Part shown: positions 38,381 to 52,011 of the stretch, piece after piece | Numbering within the stretch: the first letter of the stretch is position 1 | Layout: every line of letters begins with the position of its first letter | Assembly: GCA_036897445.1 (NCBI GenBank) | Contig: JAYMTL010000045.1 | Coordinates: forward strand, 59,387-123,386 | DNA: 64,000 nucleotides | Source: Pelargonium tetragonum | Taxonomy: Eukaryota > Streptophyta > Magnoliopsida > Geraniales > Geraniaceae | Direction: 5' to 3' | Position numbers and translations under genes: made by a program | The notes under the pieces: generated by a model | Databases searched by the model: none | Told to the model about the DNA's origin: nothing | Seen by the model: the letters and a program-made list of their open reading frames with translations, nothing else

Positions 38381-39204
38381 ATAGCAAAAACAGCATTCTA
38401 GATAATAACTTCGGCATTGTCCGATTCCTTTTCTTAAAATATTATATTCTTTTTTACAGGAAATTCTTTTCGTTTTAAATCTAAGAAAATAAGATATAAG
38501 ATTCCCCTTTTATTTATGAAATCGCTTAGTTAGATAGATATCACGATCACGCATCCTAATATCTTTTGTAAACTAAGCTTGCTTGAACTTTCCGTAAGTC
38601 AAAGAGTTTCCTATTCTATTCTACAAAATTTGTAAAGCTCCTCGTGTAAAGAGGACGTCCGTTTAATCGGACAGTAATAAAAACCTCCCTTTGATCCCGT
38701 GCAATTTAGAGAAATGAGTTAAAATAGTTTCTAATAAACCTTCTCGGTAAGATATAAAATCCCGTATTTTATTGTAAGAACCACTTAGTTTAGACTTTGT
38801 AAATGGATCTATCTGTCTGTGCCCTAATCTAAGATCTTTTTGCACAAGAATTTTTTTTGAAGAATTGATAGCTTTGTCACTAATTTGGAATAAGGAGCTT
38901 GCTAAAAAGCTTTTTAATAGAAAGATAAATGCTTAGGGGGTGCCTTTTAGAATAGCTGTGAGGAATCTCCCAGCCTCTTTCTGATTGTTCTCATATAGAC
39001 CTACCCGAGAGTGCTTTTTTTACACATAGAGTAGATCTCTAGACGGGCGCGCTGACTAACTAAGCGTAAATTTAGTAGTTAAAGGATCCCTTTGGGTATA
39101 TCTTTTTATAACGAGGGGTAGGAATCGCTTTGTAGGCTCCTTTGGGAATTCTAATAGCTTAAATAGACTTATTCTATTTATTATATCTAGTCAATTTTTT
39201 TAGT

Positions 39205-39295
39205 GAATGACAACGCTCTAACTCAATTTTATGTAAAAGCGAACGTCATAGATATAGGAGTCGCAGAAGGTTCAAGTCCAGCTCCTTTCATAAAC
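39205..39295 (+). other. tRNA-like fragment (B-box motif)
   Basis: Contains TAACTCAATT, which resembles a D-arm start, then GTCATAG, an anticodon-loop-like block with CAT, then GGAGTCGCAG and GGTTCAAGTCC (39269-39279), an exact B-box match. Order and approximate spacing suit a tRNA-Met or tRNA-Ile(CAT) relic, but neither the anticodon stem nor the T-stem pairs properly. Confidence 0.25.
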
Positions 39296-40016
39296 TCCTA
39301 TTTATCTTTATACGTTATGCGTTTAGCTTGTAATAGGGAAAACAGGAATAACTTAAAATAAAAATAGATATCAAGACCTGCTTTTTGCCAACTACCTTTC
39401 ACAAGACCAAAGGGTGTGTTAAAAAAGAACTTTTAGAAAAAATATCTTTTTGTACAGAAATAAAAGAGAAAAAGTTATTGCTTATAAGTATTCTAAGGCC
39501 TGATTTTGGTTTATGGAGCACTTTTTATCCCCTCCCTTACTCGGTTGTATACTTTGTAGCAAAGCAGAACCCTTAAAAACTCACAAAATGAACCCGGGAG
39601 TTGTTACCCAAGAGGAGTCCCTTGTGCTTGAAACAGGAGTCCTACCCTAACTGCAGTATCTTTCTTAAGCTCCCTTTTGAAGGGTGTTATACCAAATTAG
39701 AATTGCTATTAACAAAATCCTCTAGAGTATTGTACCTTTGTTTAACGGATTCCTTTCTATTAAATTGGTCTAAGCCAGGAGGATCAGATTTAAACTTCTA
39801 GGACTATAAATTTAAGACCCACCTGTATATAACTTCTGTAATTCCGATTCCTTCTTATTACATGGACACAGCCAATTTTGTAGCGTATTAGCAACGTTTT
39901 GGGAACCCTTTATTATGCGATATACTCTGCAATAGATTGGAAAAGCGGAATTCTTAGAGCACCAGATTATTATAAGTACATAGGTATGCAAGCGTTTCAA
40001 GGAGCCCCGTATATAG

Positions 40017-40032
40017 TATATATATATATATA
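40017..40032. repeat. (TA)8 tract
   Basis: Longest dinucleotide run I found. Shorter TA runs occur at 6863-6876 and 11461-11472. Uninterrupted microsatellites are otherwise almost absent. Confidence 0.8.
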
Positions 40033-43000
40033 CCTTATTTCAAATTAGACTCCTACGTACATAAATTAGGTCTAATACTGGTATAATTAAAGGGTAAACG
40101 ACGAGAATTCTAAGTCAGTCCGGCTGCGATAACCCTCTTTATATAGAATTGAATAAAAAGGGGTTTTTATAAAAGCCAGGGGCACTTTTGTGTATAATAA
40201 ACCCTACTTACAATGGAATTCCAAGAGATCCCCCTTCTTCTTAAAAGGAGCCTTATGACAAAGGAATGATCAGAAAGCTTACCAGGTAATATACTATACA
40301 TTGTAATTTCAGAGGTTCAACTGCTATATTTAACTCAGAATTGATAATGATAATATTAAAGAGGTTGTTCTTTTTTCGTATTCGCAGGGCTGTTGTTACT
40401 ATTTTTAAAAGACGAGGGCTCTTTCAAGGACTTAAAAGCTTTGTTGAGTACTAGGGGCTCCCTTTACTAGATATACACTTTTTAAGTTATACTAATAAGG
40501 GATTACCCTCGTTTTTTGTACTTTTAACGAAGACTTGTGAGATAAAAAGTCTGCGAGAATTTCTTTTTACTAGTAGAGGATAGTCCAAGAGGATTCCCCT
40601 TAGGTTTGTCTTGGTAAGCTATAAATTTTTTATTAATGATACAAAGGCACTCCTAAAAACTTGTACTTATATAATTATAATACACTAAAAACCTTTCCCC
40701 GTCCCGGGACTTCCACTTCATATTTCTAAAAACTGAAACCTTTCTTTAGAACTTATAAGAAAAAGAGCCTAGAACCTTTGAAAATTTTCCCGTAAAACCT
40801 GTACCCGGTTCTATCTCATTATTTGAAGCCGTTCTTACTTAAGGAATTGTTAGAACCTCTCAAGTGGGTCATTTCTTATATTAAGTTAGTAGACTTCCCT
40901 AGACTCGTCTTTAGGTTGAAACTGTTCTTTAATTCTTAACTGTATGCTATATCCCCTTAATTACTTATTATAATTAATTTACCTTGTTACTTAAAGGATT
41001 CTTAAAACCCTGCCTCCTACTAGGATTGAATGCTTAGCTTCCTCGATAAATTAGAATATGCGTGGGTTTCCAGCTATGGGGTGTCAAAGGATAAAAAAAT
41101 GAAAGTTTTCTTCAGAAACTTGGCAGGTAGAGCAGATAAAAAATGAGTAGGAGTTTTTATATAATATAGGGGTATAAGGTTCCTTAGTTTGTTTTAAAAG
41201 AAACCCTTTGTCTAGGAAATTTTAACTCTATCGAGGTTTATTCCCCAAATTTTAGGTAATCAAAAGCTTCCAACTAAGATAAGGGGTAAAGAAGTATTTA
41301 GTAGCACCTCAGGGAAGGGGGTCTATTACAGCACTCTTTTTTATATTATAATGCGCTTTAACTAGATATGTAAGGCTTAATCCAGTGCCAATTTCAGACT
41401 TCCGCCCTTCAAGAGTATGGAATACTAAACTTTATTAATAAGGGTTACTTGACCTTGTTTTATAGGTATACTACAGACACGATTTCCTTTTGTGAGCTGA
41501 GAGTGCCTTCTTAAAATAACAGGGTAAAGAGTGCTTTATGCTATTTGAGGTATTTCCCTTTCGAGAATGCCGTAGCTTTCTATTTCTAGCCGTTTGGGGT
41601 CTACACATTTCCGAGGATTGACTATTTTTTAGTTATAGCTTTAAGTTATACTAAATTACAAGAATTGTTTTCACTTTAAGAAAATTTTAGGTTTTAATTC
41701 GGGGTATAACTTGCAACATAGGGCTACTCAATAATTGATGTAGTAACATCTGTATTATACAAGTATTCGAGGATTTTTCTAGGATTTAATCTACAAATTT
41801 GTAATAACAAACGGGAGCTCTGTATCTTTCATTTTCCTGAGGGACTTGCTTAAGGTATTTTTATCTTATACTACGGCACTTTTTTTAGATAGATACACAC
41901 CAGAGTATGCCACAAGACAAAGTAGAACTTTTTCTATTCAGGAATTGCCTTAGGAAGTAGGTATTCTCAATACGAGAATCCGAGCTGGGAGGTATACACT
42001 AAAAATTCGTATTTGAAAAAAGGGTATTCTAAAAAGTAGGGAAAGTCAAAAACTTTTAACAGAATTCAAATGCCTGGTGTAAGGCAGTTTAAACTTACTT
42101 AGTGAGTTAAATCTACAAGGTCTCTCTTGATGTAACCTTCCCTTATTACTTTCTAAGTTTTCCCATGCATTACGCAGGTATTTACTCTTACGGGGCACAG
42201 GAAGTTTACCCATTATACAAAATTTCTTATTACTTAAATTTCCGAGCTTTCCTTAAACCAAGAGTATCCGAGCTAACTACAGGGTCTATAATTGTTGGTG
42301 TACTCTACTACTCTATAAATAAAGGGAGCAATTAGTTCTTTTGATTTTGAAACTTATAGGGTACTGCCCGAAAGCATTATACTATGCCCCTTTTTGATAT
42401 CTGGCTTGTCTAGTTAGATATGATTATAAATACCATTGAGAATGTTTCTAAAAGGGAGGTTACCTATTATATTATATTCGAATTGATAAAGAGTAGAGTT
42501 AAGAATTTTTACCTGTACCGATCTATAAGTAAGCTTCTTGTTTCATTTATCCTCTAAGGTTCTCTTTTAGAATGAAGGACTTTTTTTTACCAGGAAGTGG
42601 AAACAAAGGTATCAAAGATCCTACTTACTAGTTAGGATTCCCGTGAGATAGACTTGAAATCCCTAAGGAAGTCTTTTTATTTAGTACAGTGATACCTTCT
42701 TACTCGCTATCTGCCCTACCCTTCTAAATGAATACCCGTTTTTATTAGCCCAGGTTTTCTCATTGTACTCCAAGTCAATTTTTACGGGATTTGCTTTTCT
42801 AGTTATTAGGATAGGAGCTGTAGAAGCTCTCTTCTTAGTCTTTTTTGAAGGTATTTACTCTTTAACCGGAGCTTTCGAGGAATCCAAATAGAGAGTAAAA
42901 AGCTTCATAATGAATCCGAATAAAAAAATTTCATTCTTAATATTGTTTGTTATACAATACTTTAGAAACTTAAGAAAAGCTATTATATTAAGAGCTATAC

Positions 43001-43306
43001 TTCGCACAGCAGTATGAGATCTTGATAACCCAACCGCAAAGGTTAATAGCGGATTCTTGCGTTAGAATTTTAACCTATTTTTGGAACCTTATAGTTCTAG
43101 GAACACCTGTTTAATTCTAAAGATGACTTGAACCCTTAGAAATCTCTATTTCAATCATTCCTATTTACTTGTCAATTCCTTAGATATATTCTTGTTACTA
43201 TTCATACAAGTTCGAGTGTGTACTAGATTCAAACAATTCTTTACTTTCTATTTAAGTGATTCTTATTTCTGGGTTTATGCTTAAGCTTTCTAATAGAGTG
43301 TAATGA

Positions 43307-43813
43307 TTTCAGATAGAGAGTAAGACTAAATATTACTATAACTACAGAAAAAGACAATAGCCACAATAGAATTTTAGTGGGTAATATAACTCCTAACTAC
43401 GATAAGAATACAACAATAGTTATAGATAGTTATAGGCTGCAACAAGAAGACAGGGAATATAAATAAGAGCTTCTAAATTTAGATAGTAGCAAGACTAACA
43501 AGGTATCAAGAATTAGCGAGTCTAGCTAACTAGCTAAGAAGATTGGGAGAAGTATATTAAAAATAGGTTTACAGATAGAGACTTAGAAGATAGAGAATCC
43601 TAGTACAGGAATAAGATAGTATGGAAGAAGTACTACCAAGAGTGTGATTACTAGTTCCAAATCTCGGCGTATAATTAAAAAGTACTTACTCAGTATACTT
43701 TTAAAGCCCTTTCCTCTTTTAGTGATAAGAGTAAATAAGGCGACGAGGGAATATACTTTAAACAACAACTAAAAGACAATCGAATACAATTAAGAGCAAC
43801 TATATAAATTTGA
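43307..43813 (+). pseudogene. Purine-rich, TGA-free block; decayed coding DNA
   Basis: This block differs in texture from its flanks: few CC or GG runs, many AGA, AAT, ACA and TAG words. Two overlapping plus frames lack TGA for about 165 codons. Frame 43317-43812 is open for 49 codons and then carries six TAR stops. Frame 43307-43813 carries about 17 TAR stops and ends at TGA 43811. The first gives a Ser/Thr/Asn/Lys/Ile-rich hydrophilic product, which I favour because it has fewer stops than chance. The stretch TTTCAG just before 43313 resembles a 3' splice site. A 61-codon minus frame (43583-43768) is an antisense shadow. A decayed transposon gene is likely; the family is unknown. Confidence 0.35.
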
Positions 43814-46800
43814 ATCTAAAAACCTTTAGTAAAGACTTTTGTTTTTCTAGTTTAGTCTGGTAAGGTGGCTTTATATTGTTATGGGGCTTTTATAGACTCT
43901 CCATTCCTCATCGTATCAAGTTCCTGAATTTAGTCAAAACAAAGGTTTAACAAAAGGGTAAACTTTCAAGTCCTGTTCTGCTTTTAGTATCCTGGAAGGG
44001 GGGAGTTTAGGAAAGAGAGGGGTTTGCTTTGTTCTTCCTCTGATTACAGGTTTCCAATCCGGATAGTAATAAAGAATTTAGAGAATAAAAGAATCGAGGT
44101 TAATAGTCTTTTTTATGAAAAGTAAGCTCTAGGTATTTTGCATAAGAAACAAGGTTTTAGTTTCCTACAAAAAAAGATAAAGAGAAGTCTAGCTCATAAG
44201 ACTAGGAAAACCTAGGACAATAACGAAGTCATGCAAAACAAAGGTCAAAACAAAAAAGAAGATGGGTTATATAATGTGTATGTACTATGCTACTGGGATT
44301 AACCTCCTTCACAAAGTTGCAGTCAGTAAGGGGGATACAGAGAAGCATAAGAACATGAAGACGCTTCTAGCTCCAAGAAATTGAGTATCTTTTTCATTGT
44401 AAAGGTCTCTCATCAGTACGAGGTTCAGCCATGTGAGCCTTGTAAGGAATCCCGTTTCTTTTTAAGAATATTATAACACTCAAGTAGAGGAATTTAAGGT
44501 CCTTAGAAAGGGTTAGTACTATGATTGGGTATTTCAAGTTTTTTCTTGGTTAACAAGAAAGCCCTATTTAAAATGAATCTTTCCTGCCAACGAGGTTATC
44601 TTTTTCTTAAAGTAAAGGGGTCCGCTTTACCTTTGATTTTAACGTTCTCCGGTTAGGTAAGATGGGGGGGCTAACTCTCCTTAAGAAGTTAGCTTAGCTA
44701 GAATTAGACAGAGGTTTATAACTAAAAGAAGTTCCTTATATTGATGCTATTAACCAAGGCATACAGAGCTCTCGTGAGTACCTTTTTTAAAATCAAGTTA
44801 TTTTTGACTCCGGAGTTGGGAATAAGGAACTCTATAAATAAAGAAGTCTAAATTGCCTTGCTTACGTCCTAGCTTCTCTTTCTACCTTAACCAAAGCTTA
44901 ACAATAAAAGTGAGCTTAGGCAGTTGCATATTAATCCTGTCTCTCTTTATCTGATATGAAATAGGGAGCCCCGGGAACTCTTAAGGTTTATAACTTTTTG
45001 AATTTAGAAGAGGACTCTTGTTGATTGAACATTACTTTAATTCACTTTTAAGAAAAAGCCCCTGCAGGATCTGTGTTTGTTATAAAATATCGTAATCGCG
45101 GGAGCTCTTCTAAAGTTGAGCAGCTCAAGGATTCCTCATGAATTGCTTTTGAGAATTCCAGTTGAATTTACTTGTAACAAAAAACTAAGCCAAATTTTCT
45201 TTCTACTTTGCTCGAGCTAGGACTCTAATTTCGTTCCCTTGTGAGTTTATTCCTTTTATACGGGCAAGATTTTAAATAATTAATACAGGGTGAATCAGAT
45301 ATGCCACGACATAGGGAGGTTTCCAAAGCTTGGCTTTTTGTTACTCTATAGGGGCCCCGGAATTTGTAAAAAGAATTAAAAGATAGTGTTTTATTCCAGG
45401 CATTCTTAGGGCTTTTGCTTCAGACAGAGGTTCCAAAAACCGGAGCTTTTTGAGTGGCGTAGTGTAGTCCGGATACCCCTTTCTCTGTAAGTGCTTTCCC
45501 GGTATATGACTTCAAACTTTATCGACCCAGATATAATAAAAACCCCTTTAGGAGCCCTATGTTCTATCAGATATATAAAAATCAGAATCTTGAGCTACTG
45601 AGTAATAAAGGCGCAATATAAGAAAGGCACCTTGGTATAGGAGAAGTGCGGATTCATAAAATATTCCCCAATTTGAGGAATACGAGGATATAAGAAGTCC
45701 TTGGGGTTCTGTAACCTTAAGTAATCAAAACTTTTTTTACACCTGATACTAAAACCTCTTCGAAAGATAGACTAAAAAAATCTAAGTGCAGAACACTTCT
45801 AACTAGTTGTTACTTACAAGGAACCCATGCTTGTTTTTCTTAATGAATCTGTAAAAAGGGCTCTTCAGTAGAGTACTAAATCTAGGTCCCGTTTATTTCA
45901 GGTTAAAGTTTAAAGTAGAATTGGCATGACTAGTTTTGTCTTTTAGGGGAAATACCTAGGGAAGTCTTTATCTTTATAAAGTCTAGTTATTTAAGGAATC
46001 TTAAGGTCTACTAAATTTGAGAAACTTGTTATTGAAAAATGTATAATATTATCGTATCCTTTAATTCCTGAAGTTTAAGTTAAGGTAGCTCTTAATTAAG
46101 GAAGCTTTTGGGTTCTTGTTGTAGTTATAGCAGTCCAGTCATACTCTATGACAGCAGGCAGCTTAGTTTGATTTCTTAGTCTTTCTAAGTGTTACGCGAT
46201 TAGAGTCCACGTAGTTAAGGTATTCTATACTATGTAGCTTTAAGAGTATGAACCCTAAGGTAAATTCTTAATTAAAAAAATCTATTAAATAAAATATATA
46301 AAGAAAACCAGGCCCCTAGTAAAACCCAACAGGCTCGGCTTTGGTCGCTAAGCTAAAAGGTACTATGCTTTTAGTTAAATTAATTGAAGAATTCCTGCAA
46401 TTAGATAGATCAAAGTTCTAATTATATAATAAGAATTAAGAATATCAAGAATTTTTTATTTTGGGAAGGTAACTTTAAACTATTATCCCTAAAAACGCTA
46501 CGGAAGATATATATCCTTGTTGCCAAGTAAGGTATACCCTTACGGGAATTTCTAAAAACAAATGATCATGAAAGGGTAATGCAAGGTCTGTATTTTGCTA
46601 ATAGATAGGAATAACTAAGCGCAGTTCTAGGTGAATTTGGGATAACAGCTTCTTTTCTATAAATATAAATATATAAACAAATTTTACATACTCTTGTTTA
46701 ATGGCTCCTTAAGACCGCTAAAGCTGGTTGAGATTTTCCTTGTTACTTTGGCATTATCTGTACTGATATGAAAATTCTAACAGAAGAAAGCAGTAACTAA

Positions 46801-49029
46801 TAAACTTCATCCTCTCTTTTCTTTATTTTATTTATTTGTATTTGTCAAAACAAAAACTGAAGTCCCTGTTTTCTTAAAAATCGATCTTAGAGCACCAGCA
46901 CAGAAAATGCTGTTCCAGTTATTTTATAAATAAAAAAAGTTAGTAGCAGGAATTCCAAAAGACGCAAAGCATACTAATACTAAGTAAAAAGGGGGCTATA
47001 ACCCAAAACCCCATTCCGTAGAATTAGCTTTCAACCCCAAAAGAATATTCTTAAGCGCGTTAGCCTTTCTCGCCTAAAGTAAGAACGAGAAAACTCCTTA
47101 TATTATTAGATTATTACAAGGGCAGCCCCTTTATGAAATTTAGGGATAACCCCAATTACTTAGAGAGCTCCTTAATAAGCCTTACTAGTCTAATTTTTCA
47201 ATATTTAAAAGAGTATAACGACTTAACCCCTTAATTATCAAAGAATTACACAAAAGGGTCAAAACCATGCTGAAAATAAGGCTACTGAAAGTTTCTCTTA
47301 AAAGAGTTGCTCTTAAGGGTATAATTTAAGACAAAGCCTATCTAATTCTATAAGGAAGCGCCTTGAACAGGGCTAAGAAGTATACTATTAAAGTCTTAAC
47401 ATATAATCTTTAGTACCCCCTCTGAATGCATTAATTTTTTAAAAAGTTCTCCTCTAGGGTTTCAAAGTCCCATTTAATAGAGGGCTCTAGTTATATGGGC
47501 TAAGTAAACTCTAGATTTTTAGTTTCATTTTTAGAGGGGGCGTTCTCGTTTAGATTAGTATTAAGAGTGGTTTAGGTTCAAATCTATAGCACAATTTTCT
47601 TTTCAGGATTCACTTAGTAGCCTCCAATTTAATATTAGCCTTGAGTACGAGGGTTCCTATCAAAAAAGAGTTTTATAAAAGGCCCTTCTTCACTGCCAAC
47701 GGAGCTCCCTCTCTTATAAGTAAAAGCTTGCCAAAAAGACTAAAGATAGTTTAGAACTTGAAAATATATGTATGTTACTAAACCCTGGTTAATATAAGCT
47801 AAGTAGTTAAAGTACACGAACCCCTTAATTAAACTATATCTTGAGGGGGTAAAGGCTTTCCTTAAGTCTGCAATTTATTTGATTTGCGCCTATCGAAGTG
47901 GAGAATCAATGCAATTTTAAAGAAGGAAAATCCCGGTAATTTAAGGAGAAAATTATGAGGGTACCTTAACTCTCGATATTGTGCACAAGAGAGGCCTTAG
48001 AGTTGTTTTAACTTTAAGAATTACTCCTACTTTACTGGTTAGAGTTTTAAGGTCCCACTAAAAAGATCAGGAACGTATTGTAACCTTAATTTTCAGGCAT
48101 TTTAAGAACCCGCGGAAAGGGGGGACTCTTTTGCAAGCAAGAAAGTTTTTAAACCTACGACTTGCCTTTTTTAACGTATAATTTACCCTGCCGTAAGTAA
48201 TTCTACTCTAGTAAAGTAAATACGAACAAGAATTCCAAAAGAGCGGTTCAAGGACTCTATAATATGTCTTTTTTATAACCAACAACTCCTGCAGTTAAAA
48301 TTGACTTGGCTGTCCTTAGTAGTAAATGTATATAATATACACAAAACTCTTAGGGCCTTCCTGCACTAATTTTCTTTAGAAATAGAATCATTTAGTCTTA
48401 ATATTTCTCGCTTTTAGGGAGCACCCCTTATGTGCGACAAGATTAAAACAGGATCCCTTTTCTAATAATCATTTTTATAATTATAATATCTCTTCAAAAC
48501 AAGTAAACCCCTTCTTAATACACCCCTGAACCTTTATCTATCAAGAAATGAAGTATCTGGCAACATACATATAAATATAGTACAGATTTTCTTTTAATCT
48601 TATAATTCAAAACTCCTAAATATTTTATAGAAAATACTCTACTTAGCGCGCATAAGAAAGTTCAAAGGTTGTCCGTTATCCATTTCTTAGGTGACTAACT
48701 TTTGTCGTAGAGGCCTAGTGGAATACGGAACCCTCCGAATCTGGGTTTCAATTTAAAAGGGTAATAGGAACGGAAAGACCTGGGTATTCTAGAAAAAACA
48801 TATTTAAGGAATCCCTATTTACCCTTAAAACCTATTGGGATATATAATAAATAGCAGAGGAGCCATATCTTCTTTCGTATAGACAGAAACCTGAAAAGTG
48901 GTGTTGGGTCCCCCGCTTTAAACCGAAGCTGCCGCCTTCTTTAAGATTAAGAACGGAGGGGTTAAAAATCGCTTACATAGAAGGAAATCCTTTTTAGGTC
49001 CGTATCCCTGCGACTAGAGTATATGCTCT

Positions 49030-49110
49030 TGTATGAATAAAAATCTCTATATTGCAGTAAAGCGGAATTCTTTAAATAGAGTATCCTAAGGTTCAAGTCC
49101 TGTCGTTGCT
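49030..49110 (+). other. tRNA-like fragment (B-box motif)
   Basis: GGTTCAAGTCC at 49090-49100 is an exact B-box match. Just upstream, ATTCT and AGAGT can pair around a six-base loop containing TTAAA, like a slightly short anticodon arm. A TTGCAGTAAAGCGG block lies where a D-arm would be. Acceptor arms are not found. Confidence 0.25.
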
Positions 49111-49249
49111 TTTAAAGTTTCTTTTTAAACTAAATCCTTTATACTTGGTAAATGCTATTTGAAACAATATTGATACAACAGGTTAAACGGCTACTTCCTT
49201 GGTGGGACTCTAAAAGAAGAAAGCAAGGTATCGTAAAATTTTCATGTCT

Positions 49250-49350
49250 AAGGGGCCAATCACTAAACGGGATTCGAACCAAGCCTTTTCCGCCTGAAGC
49301 AAATGAGCAGACAATTACGGAGCCTCAACCGCGAGGTGGTTTATACCTAA
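49250..49350 (-). other. tRNA-like fragment (B-box motif)
   Basis: The minus strand has GGTTCGAATCC at 49270-49280, an exact B-box match, and GCGGTTGAGGC about 50 bases upstream, resembling the D-loop of a Ser or Leu tRNA with a long variable arm. Stems pair poorly. The plus-strand frame 49152-49367 (71 codons) crosses it and is best read as an antisense shadow. Confidence 0.25.
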
Positions 49351-52011
49351 ATTTCCTTCTTTTTTAACTTGCTTTCATATGTAAATTCTTTGCAAATAAA
49401 CTTTTCAAAGAGCTCTAGATAATAGCGTTAGAGTAGAATTTCCTGGGATTTTTGTCTTGTTACTGGTTAAAGAGTTACTTTCCTGCGCTAGCGTTCCTTT
49501 TTTATCAAATTAGTTGAATTATCGGTGACATAAGCAACAATTAAGCCTATTATTTAGTAGCTCAGTGCTAATTAGAATTTTGAAATAGAAACCCGTTATA
49601 TACTTAATTTAGGTTACTCGTAAATTAAAGCACCTCCGTACAAGGAATAGAATAGTAGAGGCTCCAGGTGTTTTCTAAAAAAACATCTATGAATTGAGAA
49701 TCTATATCTTATATAAGGGTACCCCACTAACTAAAGACTAACTTAAACGAATTTCTTGCTATAGGCTTTGAATTTGAAGGAGTAGACCCAAATTAGTTCT
49801 GAACCCTTTTTTTAGCAAGGGCTCCTCGTTTTTCTAGAAGTACCGAACTGGAGCTACTGTAGAAAAACTAATCCATACTTCTTGGTTTTTATCAAAATAT
49901 CAAAAGAGAAACCTTGGTAGATTCTGAGATCTAATCCTGTACTTTTAATTATAATAAAAACCGGGCCCCTTTTGTCAAATGTGGAATCCTATTTTAGTTT
50001 AGTCTTTCTTTTTAAATTAAAGAAACTCTGTCTCATAATGAGGTATACGCCTATTCTTACTACGTTCTAGTAAGAGTTAAATCGAAGTCAATTTTTAAGT
50101 GATAGGTACAGTCCTTTATTTATTGTAAAGTTATTCTCTACAGCGATCTAGCTCCAGGTTTTCTGGAGTACTTTTAGGTTTACTCTAAGTTCAAAGTTTT
50201 TAAGTAAATAGCTTCTAAAAAGGCTAAGGAAAAGAAAGATTAATATAGAAAGGACTTAAGTTACTATCTATAGCTTTATCATGAGTTCGGGTACCCTGAA
50301 TTGGATATTGAAGCTTTTAGAGTTGCAATTTCCTGTACAATCTTTGTTACTTGCTTTTTAAGAAAGGCTTAGGCGCTTATCCTTTCCTTTGTTAACTGAA
50401 AAATAAGGAAGAAAATGACCTTTAACCTGAATAACATTTACAGGAAAGGAAAAGCTTGAACTTGAGTCCTATACAGCTCTCTTTGCTGGAAACACAGGAA
50501 CAAGCAGGGCCTCACTAATTTCACTTAAACGGAAAAAGAGAAAACAATGCCAAATTTAGTATCTAAATAACACTTATCCCCTAGCAACTCAGTAAGGGCC
50601 CCTTAAATTTTAGAATCAAGATTTCAGATCTAATTTGAAATGACTATCCCTGATTAATTATATAAATTGAGAGATTTCCTTTTCTATTGTTAATTAGACT
50701 TAGATCTGTTCTTAGCTCCCTGCTAAACGGCCGCGGAAGGAAGTAGGGGGACAATAAAACCGGACTTTCAATCACAAGGATTTCATATTACTTTTCTTAC
50801 TTGGATGTTACTCCAGAACATACCTTAAGAATTTCTTTCTCTACCACCCGTATATCCAAGGTGCCAAGCCAAGTAAGTAGGACCTGTTAGATAAACCCAG
50901 CTCCGATTCATAACAAACTTCTTTTGCTATTCTACTCTTCCAAAATAGATAAAGAAACCACTTAACTTGTTAAATCCCTTACCTCGAGAATACTAAAATG
51001 AAATTTCTTACTAGCTAAAGCTTCTGATACCCCGCACTGAATAGGTATTTCCCTAACTAAACAAGGTCTCACTTGTTAACTAGATCAAAAAGCTGGGAAA
51101 CAACAAGAAGAAATTGTACCTGAGTCCTTTGTCCTTATTCTCATTTTATCCTTATAAAAATGACAGAAGAATAAATATAACTCTATTAGCGATAGGAGCC
51201 CTTATATTAAGAAGATATACAAAAGCTCCGAATAGTGACTTAAATTTTTTATAAGGGAATAACTGACTAAAAAAATAGAAATGCAATGAAAAAGAAAGTA
51301 AGAATTTTGACTTACGATCTCAATATGAACTAACATCCCTAGCGTTAGAAACATCTAATCCTTGGTGAGAAAATGTAGATAAAAGAAACTTAGTCAGCAA
51401 GACTTTCATTTTGGTAAATAAGTCAAACTGTATAAGGCTCTTGATTGACTAAGATAAGAATTTTTGACATTATGAGTTTTTTAATAAAAAATCGGCAATT
51501 TAACTTACAGAAATAATTACTGAAGAATAAAACCAAAGTAGTAAAAAGGAGGTTTTTAAAAGTAAGATATATGCGCAGGAATTTCGAGTTTGTATTGTAT
51601 TTACAGATTCAGTACTTAAAGTGCATTTTAGAAGCTATGTCTACTTAGTAGTTTATGTATCTTATAGCTTTCGGTTTAACAAGACAAGAAGTCTCTCAGA
51701 CTTTTTCTTGTTTATATACAACCCTTTGATAGGGGATTCTTTATTTACGTGTGAACAAAAAGTAAGTAAACGGTGTAGTAAAAGTTATTAAACAAAAAAA
51801 ACCATGATATTTTACCGAATAAGAATCTTCCTTGCTTAGTTAGTCTAAAGAGTTAACTTAACTGTGCTGTAAAAGGGTTTATAAGGTACTGAACACGAGG
51901 TGCCTTAACACGGAAAATAGGACTAAAAACCCCGGGAATCCCTATATGAAAGCTCTTAAAAAAAATCCAAAATAACGGCTAACTTCGACTTAAGGGATTT
52001 TTCTGAGCTTT

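Larger units (their letters stand above)
38400..43290. other. Gene-free stretch
   Basis: No gene seen. It holds a tRNA-like fragment at 39205-39295, a (TA)8 tract at 40017-40032 and four unremarkable frames of 60-66 codons (38663-38845 minus, 39385-39576 plus, 39601-39801 plus, 39812-40000 minus). Confidence 0.6.
43820..52010. other. Gene-free stretch
   Basis: No gene seen. It includes two tRNA B-box motifs (49090 plus, 49270 minus), GGGCCC islands at 45352, 49963 and 50596, and a less skewed patch around 51301-51480 where CpA+TpG (19) about equals ApC+GpT (18). Confidence 0.6.

Noticed and set aside
43307-43813. A nuclear genetic code in which TAA and TAG encode Gln
   Set aside because: Some readings become long and protein-like if TAR is Gln, but elsewhere TAR is spread at chance level in all frames and no conserved protein appears. 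Loss of Gln codons through CpA mutation explains the same pattern without a code change.
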